From the NCBI RefSeq assembly GCF_009193355.1, contig NZ_WBVT01000002.1:1-64000 (forward strand): 64,000 nt of DNA. The letters run 5' to 3'. A model generated the notes under the pieces. It did no database searches and had not been told where the DNA came from. It worked only from the letters and a program-made list of their open reading frames with translations. The position numbers and the translations under genes were made by a program. The DNA comes from Bifidobacterium leontopitheci (GTDB lineage Bacteria; Actinomycetota; Actinomycetes; Actinomycetales; Bifidobacteriaceae). This document shows, one piece after another, positions 16,102 to 25,870 of this stretch. The first letter of the stretch is position 1. Each line of letters opens with the position of its first letter.

Positions 16102-17469
16102 TTATGCCTCCTGCTCCTTGGGAGCGGAGAGGAAGTGCTCTTCGCCGGGTAGCACGGCGTTGAGGATCACGGCGACGACGAACGCGACGGCGATGCAGTT
16201 CGAGGCGAAGATCTGCTGGAAGAGCGCCGGGAACTGGTCGAAGATGTCGCTCACCTGCGTGAAGCCGATGCCGATGGTGAGGCTCAGCGCCGCGATGGTG
16301 ATGTTGCGCTGGGTGAAGCCCGCTTCGGCGATCATCTGGAAGCCGGAGAGGATGATGTTGCCGAACATCATGATTGTGCAGCCGCCCAGCACCGCCTGCG
16401 GCAGCGAGTTGAACACCTCGGCGATGGCGGGTACGAAGCTCGCCAGCACCAGGATCAGGCCGCCGGAGAGGATCACCTTGCGGTTGACGACCTTGGTCAT
16501 CGCCACCAGACCGATGTTCTGCGCGAACGAGGTCAGCGGCAGGCAGCCGAACAGGCCGGAGACGGACGAGATCAGGCCATCGCCGGCGATCGCGCCCGCG
16601 GTCTCCTTCTCGGTGGGCAGACGGTTCAGCCCCACCTTCGTCAGCGCGGCCGTATCACCAAGCACCTCGACCGAGGAGACGACGTACAGCAAGCCCAGCG
16701 AGATGATCGCCCCCCAGTCGAACACCGGAGTGAACGGCATGAACTTCGGCACGGACACGATTGCGAGACCGCTGAAACCGGAGAAATCCACCTTGCCCAT
16801 GCAGATGGCGACCACGTAGCCGACTACCAGGCCGAACAGTACGGACAGCTGCTTGGCGGTGCCCTTCATGAGCAGCTGGAACGCAAGGCAGGCGACCAGC
16901 GAAATCAGTCCCAACGTCAGGTTCTGCCACGAACCGAAGTCCTTCGCGCCGGAACCGCCGCCGAACGAGGTCGCACCCACGTTGAGCAACGAGAAGCCGA
17001 TCGACGTGACCACGATCGCGGAGACGATCGGCGGCACGAAACGACGCCAGTACTTCGCAGTCAGGCCCAGTACCAGCTCAAGCACGCCGCCGACCAGCAC
17101 CGCGCCGACCACGGCGCCGTACCCCTTGTCCGCGCAGATCGCCACGGCCGCCGCCACATACGTGAACGAGATGCCGGTGACCATCGGCAGTCTCGAGCCG
17201 ATGCGCCACGCGCCGTACAGCTGCAGGCAGGTGCCGAGACCGGCCACCAGAAGGCCGGCCTGAATCACCGCCGCCGACTGCGCTGCGTCCATCTTCGCCG
17301 CGGATGCGACGATGAAGATCGGGGCGAGGTTCGCCACGAACATCGCCATCACATGCTGCAAGCCGAACGGAATGCCCTTCCAGAACGAGACCGGCGCATC
17401 CAGGGAGGTCAGCGCCTCCATCGAAATGCCGGCCGCGGCCTTCTTCTCTTCTTTCTCCTCTGTAGACAT
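16102..17469 (-). CDS. pbuX: Xanthine/uric acid permease, NCS2 family
   Basis: 455 residues with about 12-14 transmembrane segments. Family features include the QHVMAMF segment near residue 38 (QH motif of NCS2), the NCS2 acidic signature in helix 8 (SVEVLGDTAALTKVG) and the helix 10 motif GCLPLTSFAQNIGLV. It imports xanthine or related purines by proton symport. SD GAGAGGAA lies 5 nt before the ATG. Encoded 50 bp downstream of the xanthine phosphoribosyltransferase gene on the same strand, so the operon couples import to salvage. The substrate is inferred from the neighbour. Confidence 0.9.
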   Translation of the reverse strand: MSTEEKEEKKAAAGISMEALTSLDAPVSFWKGIPFGLQHVMAMFVANLAPIFIVASAAKMDAAQSAAVIQAGLLVAGLGTCLQLYGAWRIGSRLPMVTGISFTYVAAAVAICADKGYGAVVGAVLVGGVLELVLGLTAKYWRRFVPPIVSAIVVTSIGFSLLNVGATSFGGGSGAKDFGSWQNLTLGLISLVACLAFQLLMKGTAKQLSVLFGLVVGYVVAICMGKVDFSGFSGLAIVSVPKFMPFTPVFDWGAIISLGLLYVVSSVEVLGDTAALTKVGLNRLPTEKETAGAIAGDGLISSVSGLFGCLPLTSFAQNIGLVAMTKVVNRKVILSGGLILVLASFVPAIAEVFNSLPQAVLGGCTIMMFGNIILSGFQMIAEAGFTQRNITIAALSLTIGIGFTQVSDIFDQFPALFQQIFASNCIAVAFVVAVILNAVLPGEEHFLSAPKEQEA

Positions 17470-17519
17470 GGTTCCTCTCTATGACTCTGTTTGCGTATGG
17501 TCGATGAATCCCGGACAGT

Positions 17520-18101
17520 TCAGCCGCGGAACTCGATGTCACCCGTCTCGGGGTCCATGGACTCCACAATCGCCAGCGAATCCAGGTCGTAGCCCTCCTC
17601 GCGCAGCTTGTCGCCGCCGCCCTGGAATCCCTTCTCCACAGCGATGCCGATGCCCTCCACGGTGGCGCCCGCATGCTTGCAGATGTCGATCAGGCCATGC
17701 AGCGCCTTGCCGTTGGCAAGGAAGTCGTCGATGAGCAGCACATGGTCGTCGGGGCCGAGGTACTTGCGCGAGACGATGACCGGGAACTCGCGTTGCTTGG
17801 TGAACGAGTACACGGTCGTCACATACTGGTCGCCGTCAAGGTTGATCGACTGCGCCTTTTTCGCGAAGACGACCGGCACATTGCCGAAATGACGTGCGGC
17901 CACGCAGGCCATGCCGATGCCGGACGCCTCGATGGTGAGGATCTTCGTGATCGTCTTGCCTTGGAAATGCTCAGCCCACGCCGCACCCATGGCGTCGTAC
18001 AGCGCCACATCGCATTGATGGTTGAGGAATGCGTCGACCTTGAGCACGTTGCCCTGCTTGACTGTGCCCTCCTTGCGGATACGCTCCTCAAGCTCCTTCA
18101 T
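17520..18101 (-). CDS. xpt: Xanthine phosphoribosyltransferase
   Basis: 193 residues, the normal length, starting [20 protein letters not shown]. Transfers ribose-5-P from PRPP to xanthine, giving XMP for GMP synthesis. The PRPP-binding loop [13 protein letters not shown] is complete and the type I PRTase fold is clear ([18 protein letters not shown]). The ATG at 18101 has AAGGGGG about 8 nt upstream. A longer in-frame extension to 18311 is open but has no SD and is unlike the family. First gene of the xpt-pbuX operon; product XMP is the substrate of GuaA, encoded elsewhere in this window. Confidence 0.95.
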   Translation of the reverse strand: MKELEERIRKEGTVKQGNVLKVDAFLNHQCDVALYDAMGAAWAEHFQGKTITKILTIEASGIGMACVAARHFGNVPVVFAKKAQSINLDGDQYVTTVYSFTKQREFPVIVSRKYLGPDDHVLLIDDFLANGKALHGLIDICKHAGATVEGIGIAVEKGFQGGGDKLREEGYDLDSLAIVESMDPETGDIEFRG

Positions 18102-18411
18102 ATGGACCCCCTTGCCGTTGATGGGAAACCGGTTATGCAAACTGCGATTCGCGGATGTTGCGGGATGTCGCCCGTAGAGCGCCACGTCGTGCGCGAATCC
18201 TTGGGTCACCACCTTACGCCACGTTGATGACCGTCGGCGGGCGCCCGGTACGGTTGGACGGCCAGACGTCGGACGGCATCGGCTACGTCGGCGGCGGACG
18301 GCGGCCGCCATGCGGGGGAGAGGTTCGCATATGATGGCTGTGCTCGCATGAGAACGTTTGCGATTCGAAGGCGAGCTTGAGAAGAGAACGCAAGGGCAAT
18401 AGGAGTACGTA
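18102..18411. promoter_or_regulatory. Divergent intergenic region xpt / acyltransferase
   Basis: 310 bp holding both promoters. On the minus strand, the xpt leader contains a long-range hairpin (GATTCGCG with CGCGAATC, about 18146-18205), which could be a leader structure. I looked for a purine riboswitch core and did not see its conserved loops. On the plus side, no clear -35/-10 pair stands out before the acyltransferase SD (AGGAG). Confidence 0.4.
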
Positions 18412-20478
18412 GTGCAGAAAGCTCCTCGTTACAAAGGTCTTGACGGCATCAAGGGGTTCGCCCTGATCGCCATCATCTGGTACCACCTGGCATCCGATTC
18501 ACTGCCGGGAGGGTTCGTCGGCGTCGACGTGTTCTTCACCGTGTCCGGCTTCCTGCTCGCGCTGAGCGTGATCCGCGAATATGGCCGGTCCGGCAGGTTC
18601 CGTCTCGGCTCGTTCTATGTGCGCCGTCTCGCCAGGCTGTGGCCGGCCATGGCGTTCATGGTCGCCGGTTCGGTCTCGCTGTCGGTGTTCGTCGACCATG
18701 ACATCCTCGTCGGGGTGCCGGGCAAGAGCGTCGCCGCGTTGACCTTCACGTCGAACTGGATGGAGATCTTCTCGGGAGGCAGCTACTTCGAGGCCGCGTC
18801 GCCGCAGCTACTGCGCCACCTGTGGTTCGTCGCGCTGCTGGCCCAGGCCACCGTGATCCTGCCGTTCATCGTCGCGCTGCTGGTCAAGCTCCGCAACATC
18901 GTCGTGCAGGTCGCCTCCTCGGCCGCGCTCGCCGTGGTCTCCGGCGCGGCCATGTGGCTGCTGTACAATCCCGCCGCCGACCCCACGCGCGTCTATTTCG
19001 GCACCGACACGCACTGCTTCGGCCTGCTTGCGGGTGTCGCGCTGGCGTTCGTCGTGTACCATCGCGAAACGTCGGGGCGGCCCGTCTCGCATCTCGAGTC
19101 GTCGGCTGCATCATGGGCCGCGACGGCTGCCCTCGTCGGCATCATCATGCTCATGCCGCACGTCGGGCAGGATGCGACCGCGTTCCGTGGCGGACTGCAA
19201 CTGGCATGCGTCCTGACCGTGGTGCTGATCTACGGCAGCATCGTCGAGGGCTCATGGATGGATTCGCTGTTCGGGTGGCATCCGCTGTCGCTGCTCGGCA
19301 AGTATTCGTACGGCATGTACCTGTGGCATTGGCCGTTGTTCCTGATCATTCAGCTGATGCTGCCGGCGTGGCGCGGCTCCGGCATCTGGCTGATCCAGCT
19401 GCTCACGCTGGTGTTCAGCGCGCTGCTGACCGCACTGTCCTGGTGGATGGTGGAACGCCCGGTCGCCGCGTGGATCGGCGCTCGACGCAAGGGTGCGGCG
19501 ACCGCGGCGCCCTCCCGTAGGCCGAGCCGCCGAGGGGGAGCGCATAGCGCGCCGCGCCGCGGTCCTCGCGTCGCAGGCAGCGCCGGTGCCGCAGCCGTCC
19601 TTGCACGGCAGGGGCAGCCGTATGCGGCGGCCGACTCCATACCGCCATCGGTTCCTGCGGTCGTCGGCCTGCCGACGCCGCCGCCTGCGCCGCGGCTGAA
19701 TGAGCCGCACCTGTCCCCGGCCGCGGTGAAGACCATGAACCGTATCCGTCTGGCGGTCACCGTGCCGGTCGTCATACTGGTGGTCGTCGGCTTCGTCATG
19801 GGCGTCGCCCAAGCGCCGGCGAAGACCCAGGTGCAGATCATGCTCGAGAAGAACCAGGGCGAGCTGACCCAGCAGGCCACGAAGCGCAAGCTGGACGCCA
19901 AGGCGGCCGCCGAGGCGAAGAAGCGCGCCGAAGAGGAGAAGAAGCGGCGTGAGGAGGCGCGTGCCAAGGCCGAGAAGATGACCGGCGAGAACGTCACGGT
20001 CATCGGCGACTCCGTCACCGTCGGCGCATCCCCGGCATTGCAGAAGGCGCTGCCCGGCGTGGTCGTGGACGCGCAGGTCTCCCGGTCCGTGGTCGTCGCC
20101 ACCGGCATCATCGAACAGATGAAGGCGCAGGGTACGTTGCGCAAGTACGTAGTCATCTCGCTCAACACCAACTCCGAGGCATCCGTGGCCGACTACGAGC
20201 GGATCGCCGAAGCCGCCGGTACAGGGCATGTGCTCGTGCTGGTCAACGCGTACGGCGACCGTGCATGGATCCCGCGCTCGAACCAGGCGGCTGCCGACTA
20301 CGTGCGCTCCCATCCCGCGGACTCCACGCTCGTGGATTGGAACAGCGCCATCGCCCAGCATGTCGAGTGGCTGTCCGCCGACAAGATCCACCCGGTCATG
20401 GGTGGTCCCGGCGACGATCTGTACGCCTCGCTCGTGCGGCAGGCGCTGGTCAACTGGGAGATCGACCACATCCAGTGA
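18412..20478 (+). CDS. Membrane acyltransferase with SGNH domain (OatA-like)
   Basis: 688 residues, GTG start with AGGAG about 8 nt before. Residues 8-355 are an acyltransferase-3 domain: [17 protein letters not shown] with the conserved His, the [15 protein letters not shown] motif, then about 10 helices. After a Pro/Ala/Arg-rich linker (365-440), a further helix (about 443-465) and a Lys/Glu-rich coiled coil (475-520), a C-terminal SGNH domain carries [10 protein letters not shown] (Asp533-Ser534) and DKIHP (Asp657, His660), the catalytic triad. OatA-type enzymes O-acetylate peptidoglycan or other surface glycans outside the cell. The linker is GC-rich with inverted repeats and may have grown by repeat insertion. 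Confidence 0.88.
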   Translation: MQKAPRYKGLDGIKGFALIAIIWYHLASDSLPGGFVGVDVFFTVSGFLLALSVIREYGRSGRFRLGSFYVRRLARLWPAMAFMVAGSVSLSVFVDHDILVGVPGKSVAALTFTSNWMEIFSGGSYFEAASPQLLRHLWFVALLAQATVILPFIVALLVKLRNIVVQVASSAALAVVSGAAMWLLYNPAADPTRVYFGTDTHCFGLLAGVALAFVVYHRETSGRPVSHLESSAASWAATAALVGIIMLMPHVGQDATAFRGGLQLACVLTVVLIYGSIVEGSWMDSLFGWHPLSLLGKYSYGMYLWHWPLFLIIQLMLPAWRGSGIWLIQLLTLVFSALLTALSWWMVERPVAAWIGARRKGAATAAPSRRPSRRGGAHSAPRRGPRVAGSAGAAAVLARQGQPYAAADSIPPSVPAVVGLPTPPPAPRLNEPHLSPAAVKTMNRIRLAVTVPVVILVVVGFVMGVAQAPAKTQVQIMLEKNQGELTQQATKRKLDAKAAAEAKKRAEEEKKRREEARAKAEKMTGENVTVIGDSVTVGASPALQKALPGVVVDAQVSRSVVVATGIIEQMKAQGTLRKYVVISLNTNSEASVADYERIAEAAGTGHVLVLVNAYGDRAWIPRSNQAAADYVRSHPADSTLVDWNSAIAQHVEWLSADKIHPVMGGPGDDLYASLVRQALVNWEIDHIQ

Positions 20479-20796
20479 TGGTGATGGGGGATGACGCTTG
20501 GCGGGGATGGTCTTCTTCGGCGTGATTGTCCTGTCGGATTGACGCTCCCCCAGTCACGGCCTTCGGCCGTGCCAGCCCCCTCCACCGAGGGGGCCTAAGG
20601 GGCGGGCCAGTCGGCCTACGGCCGCGACAGCGTCCTTCGCTGATGGGGCGAGGCGACGACGCGACACGCCGGAGGCGGGGGAGGGGAACCATATGTTCCC
20701 ACTGACCGAACCCTATGGTAAACAAGGTAGACCGGAGGCGGAAGCGTCAGGGGACGTGCCGCCGTACAGGATGACAGGCAACGGAAGGGAACCATC
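20479..20796. other. Intergenic with GC-rich hairpins
   Basis: 318 bp. CACGGCC-TTC-GGCCGTG (20555-20571) and GCCCCCTC-CACC-GAGGGGGC (20575-20594) are adjacent hairpins that probably end the acyltransferase transcript. The rest (20600-20796) is GC-rich, with palindromic pieces such as GGCCTACGGCC, and should contain the helicase promoter. I see no gene. Confidence 0.5.
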
Positions 20797-23511
20797 GTGC
20801 AGCAGGATCCGGAACTCATCGCCAGGAGCGCGCAGGAACTCGTCGGGGACCTCAACCCGCAGCAGGCCGAAGCTGTGCAGTACCGCGGCCCGGCGCTGCT
20901 GATCGGCGCCGGCGCGGGATCCGGCAAGACCCGGGTGCTCACGCGCCGCATCGCGTGGATCCTCACCCAGTTCCGCGCATGGCCGAGCCAGATCCTCGCC
21001 ATCACGTTCACCAACAAGGCCGCCGCCGAAATGCGCGAGCGCCTTGGCACGTTGATAGGCCCGGTCGCGCAGCGCATGTGGGTGTCGACGTTCCACTCCG
21101 CCTGCGTGCGCATCCTGCGGCGCGACGGCAAGGCCATCGGTCTGGGCTCGGGATTCTCCATCTACGACACCGCCGACTGCGAACGACTGGTCAAACTGAT
21201 CGCCGCCGACCTCAACTTCGACATCAAACGGTATACGCCCCGGGCGATCCTGAGCCGCATCTCCGACTACAAGAACAACCTGGTCGGCTGGCAGGAGCAG
21301 CTGCGACGCAACGCACCCGACTTCCGTCCCGGCCAGCGCGGCTACCAGCTCGGCAACTTCGGCGATGTCGAAGTGCTCTACTCGGTCGTGTACGCCGAAT
21401 ACCAGCACCGTCTCGCGCTCGCCAACGCCGTCGACTTCGACGACCTCATCGGACGCACCGTCGAACTGCTGCGCACCCAGCCGGACGTCGCCGCCTACTA
21501 CCGGCACAAGTTCCGTTACATCCTGGTCGACGAGTACCAGGACACCAACTACGCGCAGTACGTGCTCGTGCGCGAACTCGCCGGTGTGGACGCGGGGGAG
21601 CAGGCAGCGTCTGCGTCCGGCGCCGCTGCGGGCGGAGCCGGACCGGCGTGGATCACCGTCGTCGGCGATTCGGACCAGTCGATCTACGCGTTCCGCGGCG
21701 CGGACATCCGCAACATCCAGGATTTCGAGCAGGACTTCCCTAACGCGAAGACCATCATGCTCGAACAGAACTACCGCTCCACCCAGACCATCCTCGACGC
21801 CGCCAACGCGGTCATCGCCAACAATCAGGGACGCAAGCCGAAGAAACTGTGGACCGCGCTCGGCAAGGGTGAGCCGATCGTCGGCTACGCGGCGGACAAC
21901 GCGCAGCAGGAGGCCCAGTGGATCGCGCAGGAGATTGCCCGGCTGCACGCCGAGGAGGGCATCGCATACTCGGACATGGCTATCATGTACCGCGCCAACG
22001 CGCAGTCGCGCGCACTCGAGGAGGCCATCGTCAAAGCCGGACTGCCGTACCAGCTCGTCGGCGGCACCAGGTTCTACGAACGCCGCGAGGTCAAGGACGC
22101 CATCGCCTACCTGCAGGCCATCGTCAACCCGGCCGACAACGTGAACATGCGCCGCATCCTCAACGTGCCCAAGCGCGGCCTCGGCCCGCGCGCCGAAGCC
22201 GTGGTCTCGTCATACGCCGACGCGCACGGCACCACGTTCTGGAGCGGCATCGACCATGTCGGCGAGATCGAGGGCGTGCCCACGCGCACTGCGAAACAGC
22301 TCGGCTCGTTCCGCGACCTCATGCGGGGACTCGTCGACTTCGCCGCCGAACATGACGGCAAGCCCTCCGAGATCGTGGCCGAAGTGCTCAGCCGGTCGGG
22401 CATGCTCGAGGAGCTGCAACGCTCCGAAGACCCGCAGGACGCCTCGCGCGTGGAGAACCTTTCGCAGTTGCAGTCCGTCGCCGCCGAATTCGAGCAGAAC
22501 ACGCCGGACGCGACGCTCGCCGGATTCCTGGAGACCACCGCACTGGTCGCAGACTCCGACCAGCTGCCCGGCGAAGACGAGGATTCCGGCAAGGTCACGC
22601 TGATGACGCTGCACACCGCCAAGGGCCTCGAATACCCGGTCGTGTTCCTCACCGGCATGGAGCAGGGCACGTTCCCGCATTCCAGGGCGTTAGAGGATAC
22701 GGACGAGCTGTCCGAAGAGCGCCGTCTCGCTTACGTGGGCATCACCAGGGCGAAGCGCCGCCTGTACGTCACCCGCGCCGCGGTCAGGGCGCAATGGGGT
22801 CAGGCCAACGAGATGATGCCCAGCCAGTTCCTTGACGAGATACCGGACCAGCTGATCTCGTGGAAGCGTCGCGAAGCCGGCGTGGAACGGATGCGCGGCG
22901 GATGGTCGCAAGGCGGGTATACGGACGGGTTCGCCGACGATGCGTTCGGCGGATGGGACGACAACGACTTCGGCGGCACCACGTTCGGCGGGTCGTCATA
23001 CGGGTCGTCCTATGGTTCGTCGTCGCGAGGCGGCTACGGTTCGTCGTCCAGCGGTTCGCGGCGTTTCGGTTCCGGTGCGACGTTCGGCTCGCGCTCCGGC
23101 GGTTCGTCGGGATCCTCGTATGGGTCCGGTTCCTCATCGTCGCGGCGTTTCGGCTCGGGCAGCGGATCCGGTCGCTCCTCGTTCGGCTCGGGCTCGCGCT
23201 ATGGCTCCTCGTCGTACGGTTCCTCGGGTTCGTCGTCGGGCTCGCGCAACGGCCGGGTGACCACGCGTCACACCAGCCCGAAGTCCACGGGCTCGAAAGG
23301 CTCCGCGGTGCCGGCGTCGTCGCTTGCCAAGGACAACAAGCTCGATATCGCCGACTTCCATGCGGGCGACCTGATCACGCATGACCAGTACGGGCTGGGC
23401 ACCGTGCTCGAAACGCAGGACAAGGGCCGCAACTCGGTCATCACGGTGAACTTCGGCTCCAACGGCGTCAAGCGGCTCATGCTGCGCGTTGCGCCGATTG
23501 AAAAGCTCTGA
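20797..23511 (+). CDS. pcrA: UvrD/PcrA-type DNA helicase with long low-complexity linker
   Basis: 904 residues; GTG start with GGAAGGGA about 7 nt upstream. SF1A helicase: Q-motif NPQQAEAV (20-27), Walker A AGSGKT (40-45), FTNKAAAEM, Walker B DEYQDTN, motif III GDSDQSIYAFRGAD, motif IV EQNYRST, motif V LMTLHTAKGLEYPVVF and motif VI LAYVGITRAK. It unwinds DNA in repair and removes RecA or stalled RNA polymerase. From about 698 to 845 the protein is almost pure Gly, Ser, Tyr and Arg (repeats like GSSYGSS and RRFGSGS). A conserved C-terminal 55 residues (FHAGDLITHDQYGLGTV) then form the Tudor-like RNA-polymerase-binding domain seen in PcrA. PcrA normally has a much shorter linker there. Confidence 0.95.
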   Translation: MQQDPELIARSAQELVGDLNPQQAEAVQYRGPALLIGAGAGSGKTRVLTRRIAWILTQFRAWPSQILAITFTNKAAAEMRERLGTLIGPVAQRMWVSTFHSACVRILRRDGKAIGLGSGFSIYDTADCERLVKLIAADLNFDIKRYTPRAILSRISDYKNNLVGWQEQLRRNAPDFRPGQRGYQLGNFGDVEVLYSVVYAEYQHRLALANAVDFDDLIGRTVELLRTQPDVAAYYRHKFRYILVDEYQDTNYAQYVLVRELAGVDAGEQAASASGAAAGGAGPAWITVVGDSDQSIYAFRGADIRNIQDFEQDFPNAKTIMLEQNYRSTQTILDAANAVIANNQGRKPKKLWTALGKGEPIVGYAADNAQQEAQWIAQEIARLHAEEGIAYSDMAIMYRANAQSRALEEAIVKAGLPYQLVGGTRFYERREVKDAIAYLQAIVNPADNVNMRRILNVPKRGLGPRAEAVVSSYADAHGTTFWSGIDHVGEIEGVPTRTAKQLGSFRDLMRGLVDFAAEHDGKPSEIVAEVLSRSGMLEELQRSEDPQDASRVENLSQLQSVAAEFEQNTPDATLAGFLETTALVADSDQLPGEDEDSGKVTLMTLHTAKGLEYPVVFLTGMEQGTFPHSRALEDTDELSEERRLAYVGITRAKRRLYVTRAAVRAQWGQANEMMPSQFLDEIPDQLISWKRREAGVERMRGGWSQGGYTDGFADDAFGGWDDNDFGGTTFGGSSYGSSYGSSSRGGYGSSSSGSRRFGSGATFGSRSGGSSGSSYGSGSSSSRRFGSGSGSGRSSFGSGSRYGSSSYGSSGSSSGSRNGRVTTRHTSPKSTGSKGSAVPASSLAKDNKLDIADFHAGDLITHDQYGLGTVLETQDKGRNSVITVNFGSNGVKRLMLRVAPIEKL

Positions 23512-23669
23512 CGAGCTTTCTCGCGGCGCGTCTTCTCCTCGGTTCCCCTTGTGAGGGGAGCCGGCCGCGGAGCGGGACTGAGGGGCAGACAGGCGCCAGA
23601 CACGATTCATATTCCACCGTACTGTGGGGGAGCGCGTCGCCTGTCCGGGGCATGTGTGTATCATGGATT
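23512..23669. other. Intergenic after the helicase, weak terminator
   Basis: GGTTCCCC and AGGGGAGCC near 23539-23561 form a hairpin about 30 bp after the helicase stop. TATCAT near 23660 is a candidate -10 box for rpsD. Confidence 0.4.
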
Positions 23670-23841
23670 TTTGGTGTCTGCCAACCGGCAGCACTTATCT
23701 GGAGCCTTAGCCCATCAGTGGGTCGGCGGCGGTGACACGCCGTTCATGCCTGGCATGACGAAGCACTGGAGAGGCCGGCTCAGCGCAAGGGGCATCCCCT
23801 GCGTTCCGTTCAGATAACGACAGAACCATAAAGGAACAAGA
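23670..23841 (+). promoter_or_regulatory. Structured 5' leader of rpsD, possible S4 autoregulatory element
   Basis: About 170 nt with a string of short perfect hairpins: CTGCC-AACC-GGCAG (23678-23691), CCCA-TCAG-TGGG (23711-23722), CATGCC-T-GGCATG (23746-23758) and GGGG-CAT-CCCC near 23789-23799. The SD AAAGGA lies just before the start. Ribosomal protein S4 represses its own mRNA in other bacteria by binding a leader structure. That this leader does so is an inference. Confidence 0.4.
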
Positions 23842-24468
23842 ATGACCAACGTTCAGCGTTCTCGCCGTCAGGTGCGTCTTTCCCGCGCCCTCGGCATCGC
23901 ACTGACCCCCAAGGCTCAGCGCATCTTCGAAAAGCGCCCGTACGCTCCCGGCGAGCACGGCCGCACCCGCCGCCGCACCGAGTCCGATTACGCGGTGCGT
24001 CTGCGCGAGAAGCAGCGTCTGCGCGCCCAGTACGGCGTGTCCGAGAAGCAGCTTCGTCGCTCCTACGAGCAGGCCACCCGCACCGCCGGCCAGACCGGTA
24101 ACGCCATGCTGACCGACCTCGAGACCCGTCTCGACAACCTGGTCCTGCGTGCCGGCATCGCCCGCACCACCGCCCAGGCCCGTCAGTTCGTCGTGCACCG
24201 TCACATCCTCGTCGACGGCAACATCGTGGATCGTCCGTCCTACCGCGTCAAGCCCGGCCAGACCATCCAGGTGAAGGCCAAAAGCCAGACCATGGTTCCG
24301 TTCCAGATCGCCGCCGAAGGCGTGCACCGTGACGTGCTGCCGCCGGTTCCGGGCTACCTCGACGTGAATCTCGCCTCCCTGAAGGCGACCCTGACCCGCA
24401 AGCCTGAAGTCGAGGAGATCCCGGTTCAGGTCAACATCCAGTACGTCGTCGAGTTCTACGCTCGCTGA
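23842..24468 (+). CDS. rpsD: 30S ribosomal protein S4
   Basis: 208 residues. Assembly initiator of the small ribosomal subunit, binds 16S rRNA. Starts MTNVQRSRRQVRLSRALGIA. The KRPYAPGEHG motif, the S4 RNA-binding domain (LETRLDNLVLRAGIARTTAQ, ARQFVVHRHILVDG) and the C-terminal VEFYAR are all standard. Codon use is strongly optimised. It stands outside the rpsM-rpsK-rpoA cluster, as a single gene with a long leader and its own terminator. Confidence 0.99.
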   Translation: MTNVQRSRRQVRLSRALGIALTPKAQRIFEKRPYAPGEHGRTRRRTESDYAVRLREKQRLRAQYGVSEKQLRRSYEQATRTAGQTGNAMLTDLETRLDNLVLRAGIARTTAQARQFVVHRHILVDGNIVDRPSYRVKPGQTIQVKAKSQTMVPFQIAAEGVHRDVLPPVPGYLDVNLASLKATLTRKPEVEEIPVQVNIQYVVEFYAR

Positions 24469-24517
24469 TCTGGATTCACCACCTGTAAACATTTACAGCG
24501 TAAGGACATACACGCAC

Positions 24518-24546
24518 GGACCCCGTTGCCGCAAGGCGCGGGGTCC
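24518..24546 (+). terminator. rpsD terminator
   Basis: GGACCCCG (24518-24525) pairs with CGGGGTCC (24539-24546). A smaller hairpin, CTGTAAA-CA-TTTACAG (24483-24498), lies between it and the rpsD stop. Confidence 0.7.
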
Positions 24547-24658
24547 TCGCGTATCTGCAGACGGTCCGCCGGCCACGATACGGATCCGCGGTGCCGGTTC
24601 GAGGGATGCACGACGTGTCGCGGCCGTCTCAACCCCCGCGCGTGGGATAATGAGCCCT

Positions 24659-25333
24659 ATGATGCTTCATCTCCATCTGGTCCGCCACGGGCAGACCACG
24701 TTCAACCGATACAACCGCCTGCAGGGATGGTGCAACTCCCCGCTGACCGAACAGGGGCTGGCCGACGCCGACAAGGCCGCCGACAAGCTGCGCTACATCC
24801 GCTTCGCCGCGGCCTACTGCTCGGACACCACTCGCGCGCAGACCACCGCGCAGCGGATCCTCGACGTGAACGAGGATGCCGGCAACGAGCGTCCGGCGCT
24901 TGTCTCCGACATGCACTTCCGCGAACAGTGCTACGGATACTTCGAAGGCCAGGACATGTCGCTGGCGTGGACCGCGGCCGGCGGCCCGCATGGGGCGAAG
25001 AACTACAACGACATCGTCGCCAAGTTCGGACTCGCCGCCACACGCGACTTCCTCAAGGAGGCCGACCCGTTCCACGACGCCGAATCCGATGCCGAGTACT
25101 GGACCCGTGTGCGCGGCGCGTTCGCGCTGATCGCCTCGAACCCCGACCTCAAGGACGGCGACGACGTGCTGCAGATCTCCCATGGCAACACGCTGCTCAG
25201 CCTCATGCACCGGTTCGCCCCGGAAGGCTACGACCTCAGCGAACGCCCCGCGAACGGTTCGGTCACCTGTCTGGATTTCGACACCGACAAGCCGTTCGAC
25301 AACGCCATCACCGTCGTGTCATACAACCAGTGA
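24659..25333 (+). CDS. Histidine phosphatase family protein (phosphoglycerate mutase-like)
   Basis: About 225 residues, with the RHG catalytic motif right at the N-terminus (LHLVRHGQTTFNR) and the second His in QISHGNTLL. Conserved Arg in SDTTRAQTTAQRI. The large insertion between the motifs and the lack of the dPGM signature make it a general phosphatase rather than a glycolytic mutase; the substrate is unknown. In-frame ATGs occur at 24650, 24659 and 24662. GATAAT at 24646-24651 looks like a -10 box, which would make the message leaderless from 24659. Confidence 0.85.
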   Translation: MMLHLHLVRHGQTTFNRYNRLQGWCNSPLTEQGLADADKAADKLRYIRFAAAYCSDTTRAQTTAQRILDVNEDAGNERPALVSDMHFREQCYGYFEGQDMSLAWTAAGGPHGAKNYNDIVAKFGLAATRDFLKEADPFHDAESDAEYWTRVRGAFALIASNPDLKDGDDVLQISHGNTLLSLMHRFAPEGYDLSERPANGSVTCLDFDTDKPFDNAITVVSYNQ

Positions 25334-25450
25334 GCCGGTCCGGACCGCGACCGTCCGCCGCCTCTACGGCATCTCGGTCTCGGTCTGTGCTAAGCTGTTG
25401 CGGGTATTGTGTGCGCAGGTCGCGGCCTGCGAAACGGAAAAGAGGTTCAC

Positions 25451-25870
25451 ATGGGTGTTGGCCAGATCGCAGGCCTGATAGCGGCGATTGCGTTCGCCGT
25501 GCTTGCGGGCTTCATGATCTACCCGCTGATTCGCCTCGGCAAGCTGTTCGACCAGATCGCGGACACGGTCAGGGAATCCGGAGAACACGCCATCCCGGCG
25601 CTTGACGAGGGGGTGACCACCGTCAGGCAGGTGAACAAGTCGCTCGAGGACGTCAACCGCATCTCGGCGGCCGCATCCTCCACGGCGACCAACGTGGGAG
25701 CGCTCACGGACCTGTACGGCTCGTTCCTCGGCAAGCCCATCATCAAGATCGCCTCGGCCTTCTACGCGCTGAAGTCCACTGCCCGCTCGTTCATGGCGAA
25801 GAAGGGTGCCGGCAACACCGGCTCCTCCGACGCGAAGGGCGGCTCCGCTGCGGAAGGCGGGGCCGAGTGA
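25451..25870 (+). CDS. DUF948 domain membrane protein
   Basis: 139 residues: one N-terminal transmembrane helix (residues 4-26, IAGLIAAIAFAVLAGFMIYP), then a long amphipathic helix with regular heptads (LFDQIADTVRESGEHAIPAL) as in DUF948/YtxH-like methyl-accepting-like proteins, and a Gly/Ser/Lys tail. SD AGAGG before the ATG. Forms a coupled pair with the next gene (TGATG overlap). Located upstream of alaS-ruvX-mltG, a conserved placement in Actinobacteria. Function unknown. Confidence 0.8.
   Translation: MGVGQIAGLIAAIAFAVLAGFMIYPLIRLGKLFDQIADTVRESGEHAIPALDEGVTTVRQVNKSLEDVNRISAAASSTATNVGALTDLYGSFLGKPIIKIASAFYALKSTARSFMAKKGAGNTGSSDAKGGSAAEGGAE

Noticed and set aside
18102..18411. Purine (guanine/xanthine) riboswitch before xpt
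   Set aside because: The conserved loop sequences of the purine riboswitch are missing. Only a generic long-range hairpin is present.
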